Positions 33,607-41,929 of a DNA stretch of 64,000 bases are shown here, in pieces (position 1 is the first letter of the stretch; every line of letters begins with the position of its first letter). Source of the DNA: Micromonospora zingiberis. GTDB lineage: Bacteria > Actinomycetota > Actinomycetes > Mycobacteriales > Micromonosporaceae. Both the position numbers and the translations under genes were made by a program. Location: assembly GCF_004331455.1 (NCBI RefSeq), contig NZ_SJJR01000008.1, forward strand, positions 211,110-275,109, in the 5' to 3' direction. The notes under the pieces are model-generated. The model ran no database searches. It was not told the origin of the DNA and was given only the letters and a program-made list of their open reading frames with translations.

Positions 33607-35274
33607 ATGTTCAAACCAACCCCACGAGGGAGCCGCCGGCTGGCACTCAGCCTGGCCGCCACAGGCGCCCTTCTGCTCGCGACGGTCGGGGCGGCACCAT
33701 CCGCCAGCGCCGCCGCGAACACCATCCCGGGTGTCGACGAGATCGTCCACAGCCCGAACCTGACCCAGATCGCGAACGTGCCGAAGTTCGGCGCGTTCGC
33801 CAACGAGTCGTCGTACAACTCGGACCTGGCGTTCCAGGGCAACTACGTGTTCGCCGGCAACTACAACGGGTTCAACATCTTCGATGTCAGTGACCCGTCC
33901 TCGCCGCAGGTGGTCAGCCAGGTCGTCTGTCCCGGTTCGCAGGGCGACCCGTCGGTCTACGGCGACCTGCTGTTCCTCGCCGTCGACGCGGTTCGCAGCG
34001 ACGACTCGTGCAACAGCGCGGGCGGCGCGGTGAGCAACCCGGCGCACTGGGAGGGCGTCCGGATCTTCGACATCAGCGACAAGGCGAACCCGCGCTACAT
34101 CAAGTCGGTCCGTACCGACTGCGGCTCGCACACCCTGACGCTGGCGCCGAGCAAGGACGGCAAGGACGTCTACGTCTACGTCCAGTCGTACGGCCCGCCG
34201 GCCAACGGCAGCGGGGCGTACTGCAAGCCGCCGCACGACAAGATCTCCATCATCAAGACGCCGCTGGCCGACCCGACCAGCTCCGCCGTGGTGGCCACGC
34301 CGGTGCTCTTCCCGGGCGGGGGCAACACCAACACCAGCGGTTGCCACGACATCACCGTGTACCCGGAGCTGGACCTGGCTGCCGGTGCCTGCATGGGTGA
34401 CGGCGTGCTGATGGACATCTCCGACCGGACGAACCCGGTGATCCTGAGCGAGGTGCGGGACACGAACTTCGCGTTCTGGCACTCGGCCACGTTCAACAAC
34501 GCCGGCACCAAGGTGCTCTTCACCGACGAGCTCGGCGGCGGCAGCGGCGCGATCTGCCGGTCCGCGTACCGGACCAACCAGGGCGCGAACGCGATCTACG
34601 ACATCGTGGGCTCGGGTGCCAGCCGTCAGCTGGTCTTCAAGAGCTACTTCAAGATCCCGCGGGAGAACACCGCCCTCGAGAACTGTGTGGCGCACAACGG
34701 CTCGCTGATCCCCGCCATGGGCCGCGACATCATGGTCCAGGCGTGGTACCAGGGCGGCATCTCGGTGATCGACTTCACCGACTCGTCCAACCCGGTCGAG
34801 ATCGCCTTCTGGGAGCGGGGTCCGCTCTCGGACACCCGTGCCGTCCTCGGCGGGTCCTGGTCGACCTACTGGCACAACGGGTACATCTACTCGAACGACA
34901 TCCAGAAGGGTCTGGACGTCCTCAAGCTGGATGACCCGCTGACCAACAACGCTCGCGCGATCGCCTTCGACGAGCTGAACGTGCAGACCCAGCCCAGCTA
35001 CCCGGCCTGCACCACCATCCTGCGGGGCAAGCAGAACGGCAGCCTGACCATCAAGTCCGGCGTCACCTGCATGGACGGGGTGACCCAGAACGGCGCGATC
35101 AAGGTCAACCCGGGTGCCGGTCTGATCGTGTTCGACTCGAACCTGAACGGCTCCATCCACGCGGTCAACGCCTCCGTGGTGTCGATCGTGGAGAGCAAGG
35201 TCAACGGTTCGGTGGACGCCATCGGTGCCACCATCCGGGACAGCAAGGTCAACGGCTCGGTGCGGACGAGCTGA
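33607..35274 (+). CDS. secreted LVIVD beta-propeller-like protein
   Basis: A 555-residue exported protein. A Sec signal peptide ends near SASAAANT (about residue 36). The body contains LVIVD-type repeats of the form ...GFNIFDVSDPSSPQVV, GVRIFDISDKANPRYI, GVLMDISDRTNPVIL and GISVIDFTDSSNPVEI, which are blades of a propeller. Cysteine pairs probably stabilise it outside the cell. The C-terminal about 80 residues carry a different repeat (NGSLTIKSG, LNGSIHAVNASVV, KVNGSVDAIGATI, KVNGSVRTS) resembling a short beta-solenoid. Function unknown; the family is common in secreted actinobacterial proteins. Confidence 0.8.
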   Translation: MFKPTPRGSRRLALSLAATGALLLATVGAAPSASAAANTIPGVDEIVHSPNLTQIANVPKFGAFANESSYNSDLAFQGNYVFAGNYNGFNIFDVSDPSSPQVVSQVVCPGSQGDPSVYGDLLFLAVDAVRSDDSCNSAGGAVSNPAHWEGVRIFDISDKANPRYIKSVRTDCGSHTLTLAPSKDGKDVYVYVQSYGPPANGSGAYCKPPHDKISIIKTPLADPTSSAVVATPVLFPGGGNTNTSGCHDITVYPELDLAAGACMGDGVLMDISDRTNPVILSEVRDTNFAFWHSATFNNAGTKVLFTDELGGGSGAICRSAYRTNQGANAIYDIVGSGASRQLVFKSYFKIPRENTALENCVAHNGSLIPAMGRDIMVQAWYQGGISVIDFTDSSNPVEIAFWERGPLSDTRAVLGGSWSTYWHNGYIYSNDIQKGLDVLKLDDPLTNNARAIAFDELNVQTQPSYPACTTILRGKQNGSLTIKSGVTCMDGVTQNGAIKVNPGAGLIVFDSNLNGSIHAVNASVVSIVESKVNGSVDAIGATIRDSKVNGSVRTS

Positions 35275-35303
35275 TCCGCACACGCGGTTGACGAGCACCA
35301 CAA

Positions 35304-35336
35304 GCTGCGGCCCGGCGATTTTCGCCGGGCCGCAGC
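35304..35336 (+). terminator. terminator hairpin after LVIVD gene
   Basis: Perfect 15-bp stem GCTGCGGCCCGGCGA / TCGCCGGGCCGCAGC with loop TTT, 29 nt after the LVIVD stop and before the convergent lipoprotein stop. Confidence 0.8.
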
Positions 35337-35356
35337 CCTCGTTCAGGGTCCGTGGG

Positions 35357-36898
35357 TCAGCCCCGGCACAGCGGCACGTCGGGCTCGACGACACTGCGGT
35401 TGACGATCTCCCCGCTGATGAAGTCCGCCTCCTTGGGGATCTTCACACCGATGGTGTGTTCGATCGCCTTGGTCAACGGCCCGGACACGCTCAAACCCTC
35501 GCCGGCCCGTACGGTCAGCACCAGCGTGGACCCCCGACACTTCACCGCCGGTCCGGCCAGCGGCAGACCCACCCGGCCGGCCGCCGAGCCGTTGGTCAAG
35601 CCCAGTGAGGCCACCACGCCGACGAACAGCCCGGCGCCCGCCACCGGCAGGCCGAGCATCAGCCCGAAACGGAACTCCACCGCCACCACGATCGCCTCGA
35701 CGCCGATCGACACCCCCCGTAGCGACTGCATGATGCTCTCCTGCACGGAGAACGTGGGGGTGAGCACCGACCATCCCTCGAACCCGATCGGCCCGTCCAG
35801 GCCCCACCGACCGGTGGCCGAGATGTTGCCGTTCTTCGCGGTGAACGCCGTCTGCACCAGGAACTTGAACGTCTGCTTGAGCGTCGCCGGCAAACCGCCG
35901 ATGATGATCGGCTGGGTCACCTCGATCGGGAACTCCACCCGCGCCTTCTTGTTGTCGCTCAACCCGCCCTGGGCGCCGGCCGCGATCGTGACGGCGAGGC
36001 CGTGCACCCCCTCGACCCGGAACTGGGGCTGGGGGATCACTCCCTTGGTCACCTTCAGGTCGCCCGACACCCGCAGGTTGCTGACCAGCAACTGGATGTC
36101 GAAGTCGACCTTGAGGCCGGACGCCGCCGTACCGTGTTGGGCCGTCAGGCCCAACTTCGAGGTGTCCTTGTACGCGGTGACGCCCCAGTCGCCGATCTTC
36201 CGTTCGACGCGATCGGCCGCACCCTCGCCACCGGGGGCGCGGGCCGGACCGAGGGCGATCGGCGGTACGGCGATCCGCAGGTCGGGTCGGCCGCCCGGGT
36301 TCGCGCCCAGCGCGATCGTGTTGCCGCCCAGTCCGGTCGCATCCGCCGCGTCCGGCAGTACGGGGGTGGCCGGCGCCGCCTCCTCGACCACCTCGCCGAG
36401 CAGGTCGGGCAGCGGAGCGAACGCCTGCGCGGCCAGTTCGAGTGGCTGGTCGAAGGTGATGTGCGCGTCCCGCACCACGTCGGTCAGTCGTACCGGAGCC
36501 AGGGTTACCGCCCGGTCGCCGCCGGACTTCTCCACCCGTACCACCCGGCCGAGTGCCTGACTGGTGGCAAACATGATCTTGCCGGGCTGGATCTCGTCCG
36601 CCCCCGGCGCGCCGCCGTCCACGACGTACGTGAACCCGTCCTCGCTGACCGAGCGGATGGCCTTCCCGCCGCCCCCGACGAGTACCACGTCCGGTTGGTA
36701 GACCACTGAGCCGTCCGGCTTCGGGGCGTACCCGTACCGGTCGTCGGCGTCCCCGGAACCGGGCAGGTTGACCTTGCTGCATCCGGCGCCCAGGACGGCA
36801 ACGCAGGTCAGGGCCAGTACGGCGCCGGCCCAGCGGCGAAAGGCGGCCACGTCGACCCGGCCACCGGCGGCCCGGCCCACGAACGGAGGTCTGCGCAT
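35357..36898 (-). CDS. large lipoprotein of unknown function
   Basis: A 513-residue protein with an unusually long basic N-region before the lipobox LGAGC (Cys 40), so it is an extracellular lipoprotein. The mature sequence is rich in Val, Gly and Ala. It has beta-rich segments such as LKVDFDIQLLVSNLRVSGDLKVTKGVI, and hydrophobic stretches near the C-terminus (AIVVAVEFRFGLMLGLPVAGAGLFVGVVASLGL) that could lie in or on the membrane. No family recognised. It is followed by a YjbR/methyltransferase neighbourhood that gives no functional hint. Confidence 0.6.
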   Translation of the reverse strand: MRRPPFVGRAAGGRVDVAAFRRWAGAVLALTCVAVLGAGCSKVNLPGSGDADDRYGYAPKPDGSVVYQPDVVLVGGGGKAIRSVSEDGFTYVVDGGAPGADEIQPGKIMFATSQALGRVVRVEKSGGDRAVTLAPVRLTDVVRDAHITFDQPLELAAQAFAPLPDLLGEVVEEAAPATPVLPDAADATGLGGNTIALGANPGGRPDLRIAVPPIALGPARAPGGEGAADRVERKIGDWGVTAYKDTSKLGLTAQHGTAASGLKVDFDIQLLVSNLRVSGDLKVTKGVIPQPQFRVEGVHGLAVTIAAGAQGGLSDNKKARVEFPIEVTQPIIIGGLPATLKQTFKFLVQTAFTAKNGNISATGRWGLDGPIGFEGWSVLTPTFSVQESIMQSLRGVSIGVEAIVVAVEFRFGLMLGLPVAGAGLFVGVVASLGLTNGSAAGRVGLPLAGPAVKCRGSTLVLTVRAGEGLSVSGPLTKAIEHTIGVKIPKEADFISGEIVNRSVVEPDVPLCRG

Positions 36899-36958
36899 GC
36901 CCCGACGTTAGGGGGTCGGGGCATCCGCCGAATCCGGTGTTTCCCTACGAATCAGTGT

Positions 36959-37756
36959 TCACGGCTTGCGCGCCACCGCACCGTACGCGTCGATCGCCTG
37001 CGCGTCGGCGTCGTCGGGGCGCCACAGCGTGATCGGCACCAGACCCGGCGGCACCATCGTCAGCCCCTCGAAGCAACTGGCGAGCTGCTCCGGGCTGCGC
37101 AGCAGGTACGGCACACCACCGCTCTGGGCCAGCCGCTCGGCGCCGGAGACGACTGCTGGACTGGTGTCGGTGCCGTCCCAGAGCACCAGGTGGCTGCCGG
37201 ACGGGGTCGCGGCCATCACCCGCCCGACGATCGAGCGCACCACGTCCAGGTCGGGCTCGTAACCCATCACGCCCATGAACATCACGGCGACGGGCTGGTC
37301 GAAGTCCAGCGTGGTGGCGGCCGCGGCGAGGATCCTCTCCGGCTCGTGGTAGTCGGCGGGCAGGTAGCTGGTGACCCCGGCGGGGGTCGTGCTGCCCAGC
37401 AGCGCCCGGGCGTGCACCAGCGCCATCGGGTCGTTGTCCACGTAGACGATCCGCGACTCGGGCGCGACCGACTGGGCCACCTCGTGGGTGTTCTGCAGGG
37501 TGGGCAGACCGGTGCCGATGTCGAGGAACTGCCGGATGCCCGCCTGCGCGGCCAGGTGTCGCACAACCCGGATGAGGAACCGGCGGGACTGCTGCGCCAT
37601 GACGACGATTTCGGGATAGACCTCGGCCACCGCGGCACCGGCCGCCCGGTCGGACGGGAAGTTGTCCGTGCCGCCCATCCAGTAGTTCCAGATCCGGGCG
37701 GCGTGCGGCACCTCGGGGGCAAGGCTCGCGGCGAGTTCGGAGTCAGGGCCGGTCAT
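36959..37756 (-). CDS. SAM-dependent methyltransferase (PF04672 type), second copy
   Basis: A 265-residue paralogue of the methyltransferase at 4245. It has the family start PHAARIWNYWMGGTDNFPSDR, the SAM motif FLDIGTGLPTLQNTHEVAQ and VYVDNDPMALVHARALL. The ATG at 37756 with GAGGGGAG 6 nt upstream is preferred over an in-frame start 81 nt earlier that lacks a site. Substrate unknown. It is divergent from the YjbR-type gene. Confidence 0.84.
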   Translation of the reverse strand: MTGPDSELAASLAPEVPHAARIWNYWMGGTDNFPSDRAAGAAVAEVYPEIVVMAQQSRRFLIRVVRHLAAQAGIRQFLDIGTGLPTLQNTHEVAQSVAPESRIVYVDNDPMALVHARALLGSTTPAGVTSYLPADYHEPERILAAAATTLDFDQPVAVMFMGVMGYEPDLDVVRSIVGRVMAATPSGSHLVLWDGTDTSPAVVSGAERLAQSGGVPYLLRSPEQLASCFEGLTMVPPGLVPITLWRPDDADAQAIDAYGAVARKP

Positions 37757-37980
37757 GCCAGGCTCCCCTCGGCAGAAGTCGTCGGGTGCGGGACGCTGCG
37801 GTACGAGACCGGCACATCGTACCCAGCGCCGGTCCACTGTCGACGGCCGGAAGGCGCGTGCCGGGAAGATCGACGCCCGGACGCACGACAGCCCGGCCGC
37901 AATCTCCGAACGCCGCGATGATGTCCGACCCGGCGGCTAACCTGACGCCATGCAGCAGGCCGTGTCCCGGGGGAATCGCG

Positions 37981-38355
37981 ATGGCTGACGCCGACGACGT
38001 GCGTCGCCTGGCTCTGGCGTTGCCCCACGTGGTCGAGATCGACAGTGCCGGCTTCGACTTCCGGGTCGCCGACAAGGGCTTCGTCTGGTCCTACCCCGAG
38101 CGCCAGCCCGGCAAGCCGCGCACCATCCGCACCGACATCGCGGTGCTGTACGTCGGTGACGAGGCCGAGAAGCAGGCGTTGCTGCTCGGCGAGCCAGAGC
38201 TCTTCTTCACCGTGCCGGGCTACGACGGGCTGCCGCTGGTGATGCTGCGCCTGGCGCGGGTGGACGTCGGGCGCCTCACCGAACTGGTCACCGACGCCTG
38301 GCGGATGCGCGCACCGGAACCGGTCGCCGCCGAGTTCGACGAAGAAGCCGGGTGA
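37981..38355 (+). CDS. MmcQ/YjbR family protein
   Basis: A 124-residue protein of the MmcQ/YjbR fold. It is recognisable by the N-terminal DDVRRLALALPHVVEID, the central KGFVWSYPER and the C-terminal LVTDAWRMRAPEPVAAEF. Family members are small, double-wing DNA-binding-like proteins of uncertain role. I chose ATG 37981; a TAACCT promoter-like box lies about 40 nt upstream. A second member of the family is encoded at 41417-41794. Confidence 0.78.
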   Translation: MADADDVRRLALALPHVVEIDSAGFDFRVADKGFVWSYPERQPGKPRTIRTDIAVLYVGDEAEKQALLLGEPELFFTVPGYDGLPLVMLRLARVDVGRLTELVTDAWRMRAPEPVAAEFDEEAG

Positions 38356-38358
38356 CGC

Positions 38359-38392
38359 CGGCACGGTGGCGGCCTAGGCTGCCGCCGTGCCG
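38359..38392 (+). terminator. hairpin overlapping the DUF4184 start codon
   Basis: A 15-bp near-perfect stem (CGGCACGGTGGCGGC / GCTGCCGCCGTGCCG, two G-T pairs) with loop CTAG. It may terminate the YjbR-type gene, but its 3' arm contains the GTG start (38387) of the next gene. Confidence 0.5.
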
Positions 38393-39127
38393 TTGACGTT
38401 CCCCTCGCATCTGGCGCCGGTGCTGGTGATGAAGCTGTGGCGGCCACGGTGGTTCGACGGGGTGGCGCTGTCGACCGGTGCCGTGGCGCCGGACGTGGCC
38501 TATCTGGTGACCGGGTCCGATGGGCACAGCTTCGCCGACACGCACGCCTGGTCCGCGCTGATCTGGTGGTGTCTACCCGTGGCGCTGGCGTACGCCTGGG
38601 TGTTCCGGTCGTCGATCGACACCGTCGCGGCCCACCTGCCAATGGGTCGCCGGTACGGCTGGTGGTCCGGCGTCTCGCTGGCACACGGCGGCCACCGCTG
38701 GTGGATCACCATCAGCTCGGCGTTGCTCGGCGCGGCCAGCCACCTTGCCTGGGACTGGCTGACCCACACCGACGAATGGCTGATGGTCTTCGGTCTCCGC
38801 TGGTCGAGCGTCACCGACGTGGCCTGGTGGACGGTGTCGGATCTGACCAGCACCGGGCTCGGCGCCGTGGTCGCGATCTGGTGCCTGGCCCGCCTCGGAC
38901 GGCGTCGCACCCGGCCCGGGTGCGGACCCGAGCGGGCCGCCCGCCGACCGGGGGTCTTCTGGGCCGCGGTCACCGTCGTCGCCGTCGTCGGGCTGGTCGC
39001 CGTGCCGCTGCTGCCGGGTGCGTCGTTCCCCGCCGCCACCGGCGTACGCCTGATCCACCTGACCGCCGTGGCGTTGCCGGCCGGCGGTCTCGCGGTGCGG
39101 ATCTGGCCGGCCCGCCCGCCGGGGTGA
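38387..39127 (+). CDS. DUF4184 family membrane protein
   Basis: A 246-residue integral membrane protein with about six hydrophobic segments. The N-terminal MPLTFPSHLAPVL and LSTGAVAPDVAYL, plus the His/Asp motifs HSFADTHAW, HGGHRWW and ASHLAWDWLTHTDEW, match the DUF4184 family, which is related to metal-dependent membrane hydrolases (YdjM/PAP2-like His-rich proteins). The start is GTG at 38387, with a TAGGCT box 7 nt upstream suggesting leaderless translation. Substrate unknown. Confidence 0.75.
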   Translation: MPLTFPSHLAPVLVMKLWRPRWFDGVALSTGAVAPDVAYLVTGSDGHSFADTHAWSALIWWCLPVALAYAWVFRSSIDTVAAHLPMGRRYGWWSGVSLAHGGHRWWITISSALLGAASHLAWDWLTHTDEWLMVFGLRWSSVTDVAWWTVSDLTSTGLGAVVAIWCLARLGRRRTRPGCGPERAARRPGVFWAAVTVVAVVGLVAVPLLPGASFPAATGVRLIHLTAVALPAGGLAVRIWPARPPG

Positions 39128-39525
39128 AACGGCATCGGGAGGGCTCGATCCGATCCGGTCCCACGAGTCCGCCGATGCGGGGTCGCGGCATGCCCGGACG
39201 GATCGATCGGTTTCTTGTTCATGTGATCGCTCACATGTTAACGTAACGCGCGGGAGCCAGGGGTCGAGCCGTCGGGTTCGGCAGCCGCAGGCGTCGGGCC
39301 GCATGTCCCGCGAACTGGTACGCGGCTCCCTTTGCCTCGCCGGACAGCAACGGATTTCGCCTGTGACGCTCGCGCCCGACGGGAGCCGCCGATGAATTGA
39401 TGTTGGCGCTAACATCCACCGTCTCGTATGGCCTGTCCCGTTACGGCATCGCGATCCCGCCCACCCTCAGCAGTCCCGTCCCGGACCGGTGGGTGCCGGA
39501 CGCTCACCACCACCAGGAGTCCATT
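39128..39525. promoter_or_regulatory. 398-nt regulatory region upstream of GH43 gene
   Basis: Gene-free stretch containing three dyad elements. CATGTGA-TCGC-TCACATG lies at 39220-39237 (perfect), GTTA-ACG-TAAC overlaps its right flank (39237-39247), and the LacI-type site lies at 39399-39416. The first element looks like a GntR or tight-spaced CRP-like operator. The transcript of the GH43 gene presumably starts between the second element and 39500. No small gene was convincing here. Confidence 0.55.
39399..39416. promoter_or_regulatory. LacI-type operator GATGTTGGCGCTAACATC
   Basis: An 18-bp palindrome with one mismatch, close to the TGTTAGCGCTAACA class of LacI-family operators that control arabinan/xylan genes in actinobacteria. 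It lies 110 nt before the GH43 start. A LacI regulator is encoded 3.5 kb downstream (42970). Confidence 0.62.
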
Positions 39526-41367
39526 GTGAAATTCGTACCTCCGCTGCTGCGCAGCACCAGAGTCAGGCGTGGTATCGCCTGGCTGGCCGTTCCGCTGATG
39601 CTGCTGACGTTCTTCGCCGCCCCGGCGAAGGCGGACAACCCCATCGTCCAGCACATCTACACCGCCGATCCGGCGCCGCTGGTGCACAACGGCCGGGTCT
39701 ACGTCTACACCGGCCGCGACGAGGACGGGTCGACGTACTTCACCATGAGGGAGTGGCGGGTCTTCTCCTCGACGGACATGTCCAACTGGACCGACCACGG
39801 TGTGCCGATGAACCTGGCCACCTTCGCCTGGGCGGACGCGAACGCCTGGGCCGGGCACGTCATCGAACGCAACGGTCAGTTCTACTGGTACGTGCCGGTA
39901 CGGCAGCGGTCGAACGGGCAGATGGTGATCGGCGTCGGGGTGTCCAACTCGCCGACCGGGCCGTTCCGCGACGCGCTCGGCCGCCCACTGGTCGGCAACG
40001 GTGAGATCGATCCGCACGCCTTCATCGACGACAACGGTCAGGCGTACCTCTACTGGGGCAACCCGAACCTGTGGTACGTCCGGCTCAACCAGGACATGAT
40101 CTCGTTCTCCGGAAGCCCGACGCAGATCCCGTTGACCACCGCGGGTTTCGGCACCCGCACCGGCAACCCGAGCCGTCCTACGCTGTACGAGGAAGGTCCC
40201 TGGGTCTACAAGCGCAACGGCGTCTACTACAACATCTTCGCGGCGGAGTGCTGCGGCGAGTTCATCGCCTACTCCACGGCACCCGGCCCGACCGGGCCGT
40301 GGACCTACCGTGGCACGGTCATGCCCCGGCAGGGCGCCAGCTTCACCAACCACCCGGGGATCATCGACTACGCGGGGAACTCGTACTTCTTCTATCACAA
40401 CGGGGCGTTGCCCGGCGGCGGCGGATTCACCCGCTCGGTGGCGGTGGAACGGTTCTCCTACAACGCCGACGGGTCGATACCGGTGATGAACATGACCACC
40501 GCCGGCCCACCACAGGTCGGCACCCTGAACCCGTACGTCACCCAGGAGGCCGAGACTATCAACTGGGGTAGCGGCATCGAGACCGAACCGTCCAGCGAAG
40601 GTGGCGTCAACGTCGGTTTCATCGAGAACGGGGACTGGATCCGGGTCCGGGGTGTCGCCTTCGGCACCGGCGCGTCGTCCTTCACCGCCCGGGTGGCCTC
40701 GGGCACCAGCGGCGGCAACATCGAGCTGCGGCTGGACAGCACCACCGGCCCGCTCGTCGGCACCTGCGCCGTCTCCGGCACCGGCGGCTGGCAGAACTGG
40801 ACCAACACCTCGTGCAACGTCAGCGGCGCCACCGGCACCCGGGACCTCTACCTGCGCTTCACCGGCGGCAGCGGCTACCTGTTCAACTTCAACAACTGGC
40901 GGTTCACCGCCGGCTCGGGTAGCGGCGGAAACCTGCTGACCAACGGCAACATGGAAAGCGGTACGACCGGCTGGTCGGTGTTCGGCAGCGGCACGCTGTC
41001 GTCCAACACCAGCGTCGTACGCAGCGGCTCACGGTCGCTGCTGCACTCCGGGCGCACCGGCTCGTGGAACGGCCCCAGCCAGGACATGACCTCGCGGCTG
41101 ACCAACGGCCGGACGTACACCACGACCCTCTGGGTCCGCTCGCAGAGCGGCACTCCCTCGGTGCGGCCGACCCTGGCGGTGACCGCCAACGGCACCACGA
41201 ACTACATCCAGCTGACCCCGGCGACGACGGTGAACGCCAACGGCTGGACGCAGCTCACCGGCACCGCCTCCGTGTCGTGGAGCGGCAGCCTGACCAATGC
41301 GCGCTTCTACGTCGAGACGGCGTCGGGTACCGACAGCTTCTACCTCGACGACGTGTCCTTCCAGTGA
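39526..41367 (+). CDS. secreted GH43 arabinofuranosidase/xylosidase with two CBMs
   Basis: A 613-residue extracellular enzyme. The signal peptide (about residues 1-36, ending APAKAD) is followed by a five-bladed GH43 propeller. The putative general base Asp is in IYTADPAPLVHNGRVYVYTGRDED, the pKa-modulating Asp in EIDPHAFIDDNGQAYLYWG and the acid Glu in LYEEGPWVYKRNGVYY. A CBM6-like domain (QEAETINWGSGIETEPSSEGGVNVG...) and a CBM4/9/22-like domain (LLTNGNMESGTTGWSVFGSG...YLDDVSF) complete it. It is probably active on arabinoxylan or arabinan. The start is GTG 39526 after CAGGAG. Expression is probably sugar-controlled through the upstream operators. Confidence 0.87.
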   Translation: MKFVPPLLRSTRVRRGIAWLAVPLMLLTFFAAPAKADNPIVQHIYTADPAPLVHNGRVYVYTGRDEDGSTYFTMREWRVFSSTDMSNWTDHGVPMNLATFAWADANAWAGHVIERNGQFYWYVPVRQRSNGQMVIGVGVSNSPTGPFRDALGRPLVGNGEIDPHAFIDDNGQAYLYWGNPNLWYVRLNQDMISFSGSPTQIPLTTAGFGTRTGNPSRPTLYEEGPWVYKRNGVYYNIFAAECCGEFIAYSTAPGPTGPWTYRGTVMPRQGASFTNHPGIIDYAGNSYFFYHNGALPGGGGFTRSVAVERFSYNADGSIPVMNMTTAGPPQVGTLNPYVTQEAETINWGSGIETEPSSEGGVNVGFIENGDWIRVRGVAFGTGASSFTARVASGTSGGNIELRLDSTTGPLVGTCAVSGTGGWQNWTNTSCNVSGATGTRDLYLRFTGGSGYLFNFNNWRFTAGSGSGGNLLTNGNMESGTTGWSVFGSGTLSSNTSVVRSGSRSLLHSGRTGSWNGPSQDMTSRLTNGRTYTTTLWVRSQSGTPSVRPTLAVTANGTTNYIQLTPATTVNANGWTQLTGTASVSWSGSLTNARFYVETASGTDSFYLDDVSFQ

Positions 41368-41380
41368 CCCGTTGACCCGT

Positions 41381-41408
41381 GTGGGCCCGGCCATCAGGTC
41401 GGGCCCAC
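41381..41408. terminator. hairpin between convergent GH43 and YjbR-type genes
   Basis: Stem GTGGGCCCG / CGGGCCCAC (9 bp) with a 10-nt loop, 14 nt after the GH43 stop and just before the convergent stop at 41417. Confidence 0.65.
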
Positions 41409-41416
41409 CGGCATGT

Positions 41417-41794
41417 TCAGCCTTGCGGCGCGGTCGCGTCCAGGCGCGCCACCAACGTGCGGGGTGCCACCGCCCGGTAGCCGTCCTCGATGATCTCGGC
41501 CAGCTCGCTGGCATCGACGCCGGAGTCGAGGCGTACGCCGACCCAGCCGCGATGCCCCACGTAGGCCGGCCGGAAGTAGGTCCCCGGGTCCGAGGCGATC
41601 AACTCGTCGGCCGAGCCGGGCGGCGCCGCACACCACAGGTGCGGGAAATCGTCCTGGTGGTGGCCGTCGGGCCAGACGTAGGCGAAGGACTTCTTGCCCC
41701 GGACGAACCAGGCTGGGGTGCCGTGGCTCGGGCGCTCGCTGACCTCGGGCAGCCCCAGGCACACCCGACGGATCGTCTCCACCAGGTCGGTCAT
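41417..41794 (-). CDS. MmcQ/YjbR family protein
   Basis: A 125-residue YjbR-fold protein: MTDLVETIRRVCLGLPEVSERPSHGTPAWFVRGKKSFAYVW at the N-terminus, then ELIASDPGTYFRPAYVGHRGWVGVRLD and a helical C-terminus. The start is either ATG 41794 (chosen, typical N-terminus) or ATG 41812, which would add six residues. It is divergent from the VOC protein gene, with a palindrome at 41863-41880 between them. The biochemical role of the family is unsettled. Confidence 0.75.
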   Translation of the reverse strand: MTDLVETIRRVCLGLPEVSERPSHGTPAWFVRGKKSFAYVWPDGHHQDDFPHLWCAAPPGSADELIASDPGTYFRPAYVGHRGWVGVRLDSGVDASELAEIIEDGYRAVAPRTLVARLDATAPQG

Positions 41795-41862
41795 CGCCTC
41801 ACCGTACGGCATGACCGTCGACGGTGCGGGCCCGCGACGCCGGCCGCCGAGCGTCCCGATGG

Positions 41863-41880
41863 TAGTTGTACTCTCAACTA
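41863..41880. promoter_or_regulatory. palindrome TAGTTG-TACTCT-CAACTA
   Basis: Perfect 6-bp arms in the divergent promoter between the YjbR-type and VOC genes, resembling MarR-family operators. No MarR gene is nearby in the window. Confidence 0.5.
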
Positions 41881-41929
41881 AATCGGGGCGCCTCGCCGGG
41901 GCGCTGCCGCGACGAAAGGACCATGCCGC

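Noticed and set aside
33415..35394. Minus-strand open frame of over 650 codons opposite the LVIVD gene
   Set aside because: Low-complexity Val/Asp/Arg sequence with no domain; the plus strand has a signal peptide and clear repeats.
39222..39235. Canonical CRP site TGTGA-N6-TCACA
   Set aside because: The spacer is 4 nt, not 6, so it was recorded only as a generic dyad.
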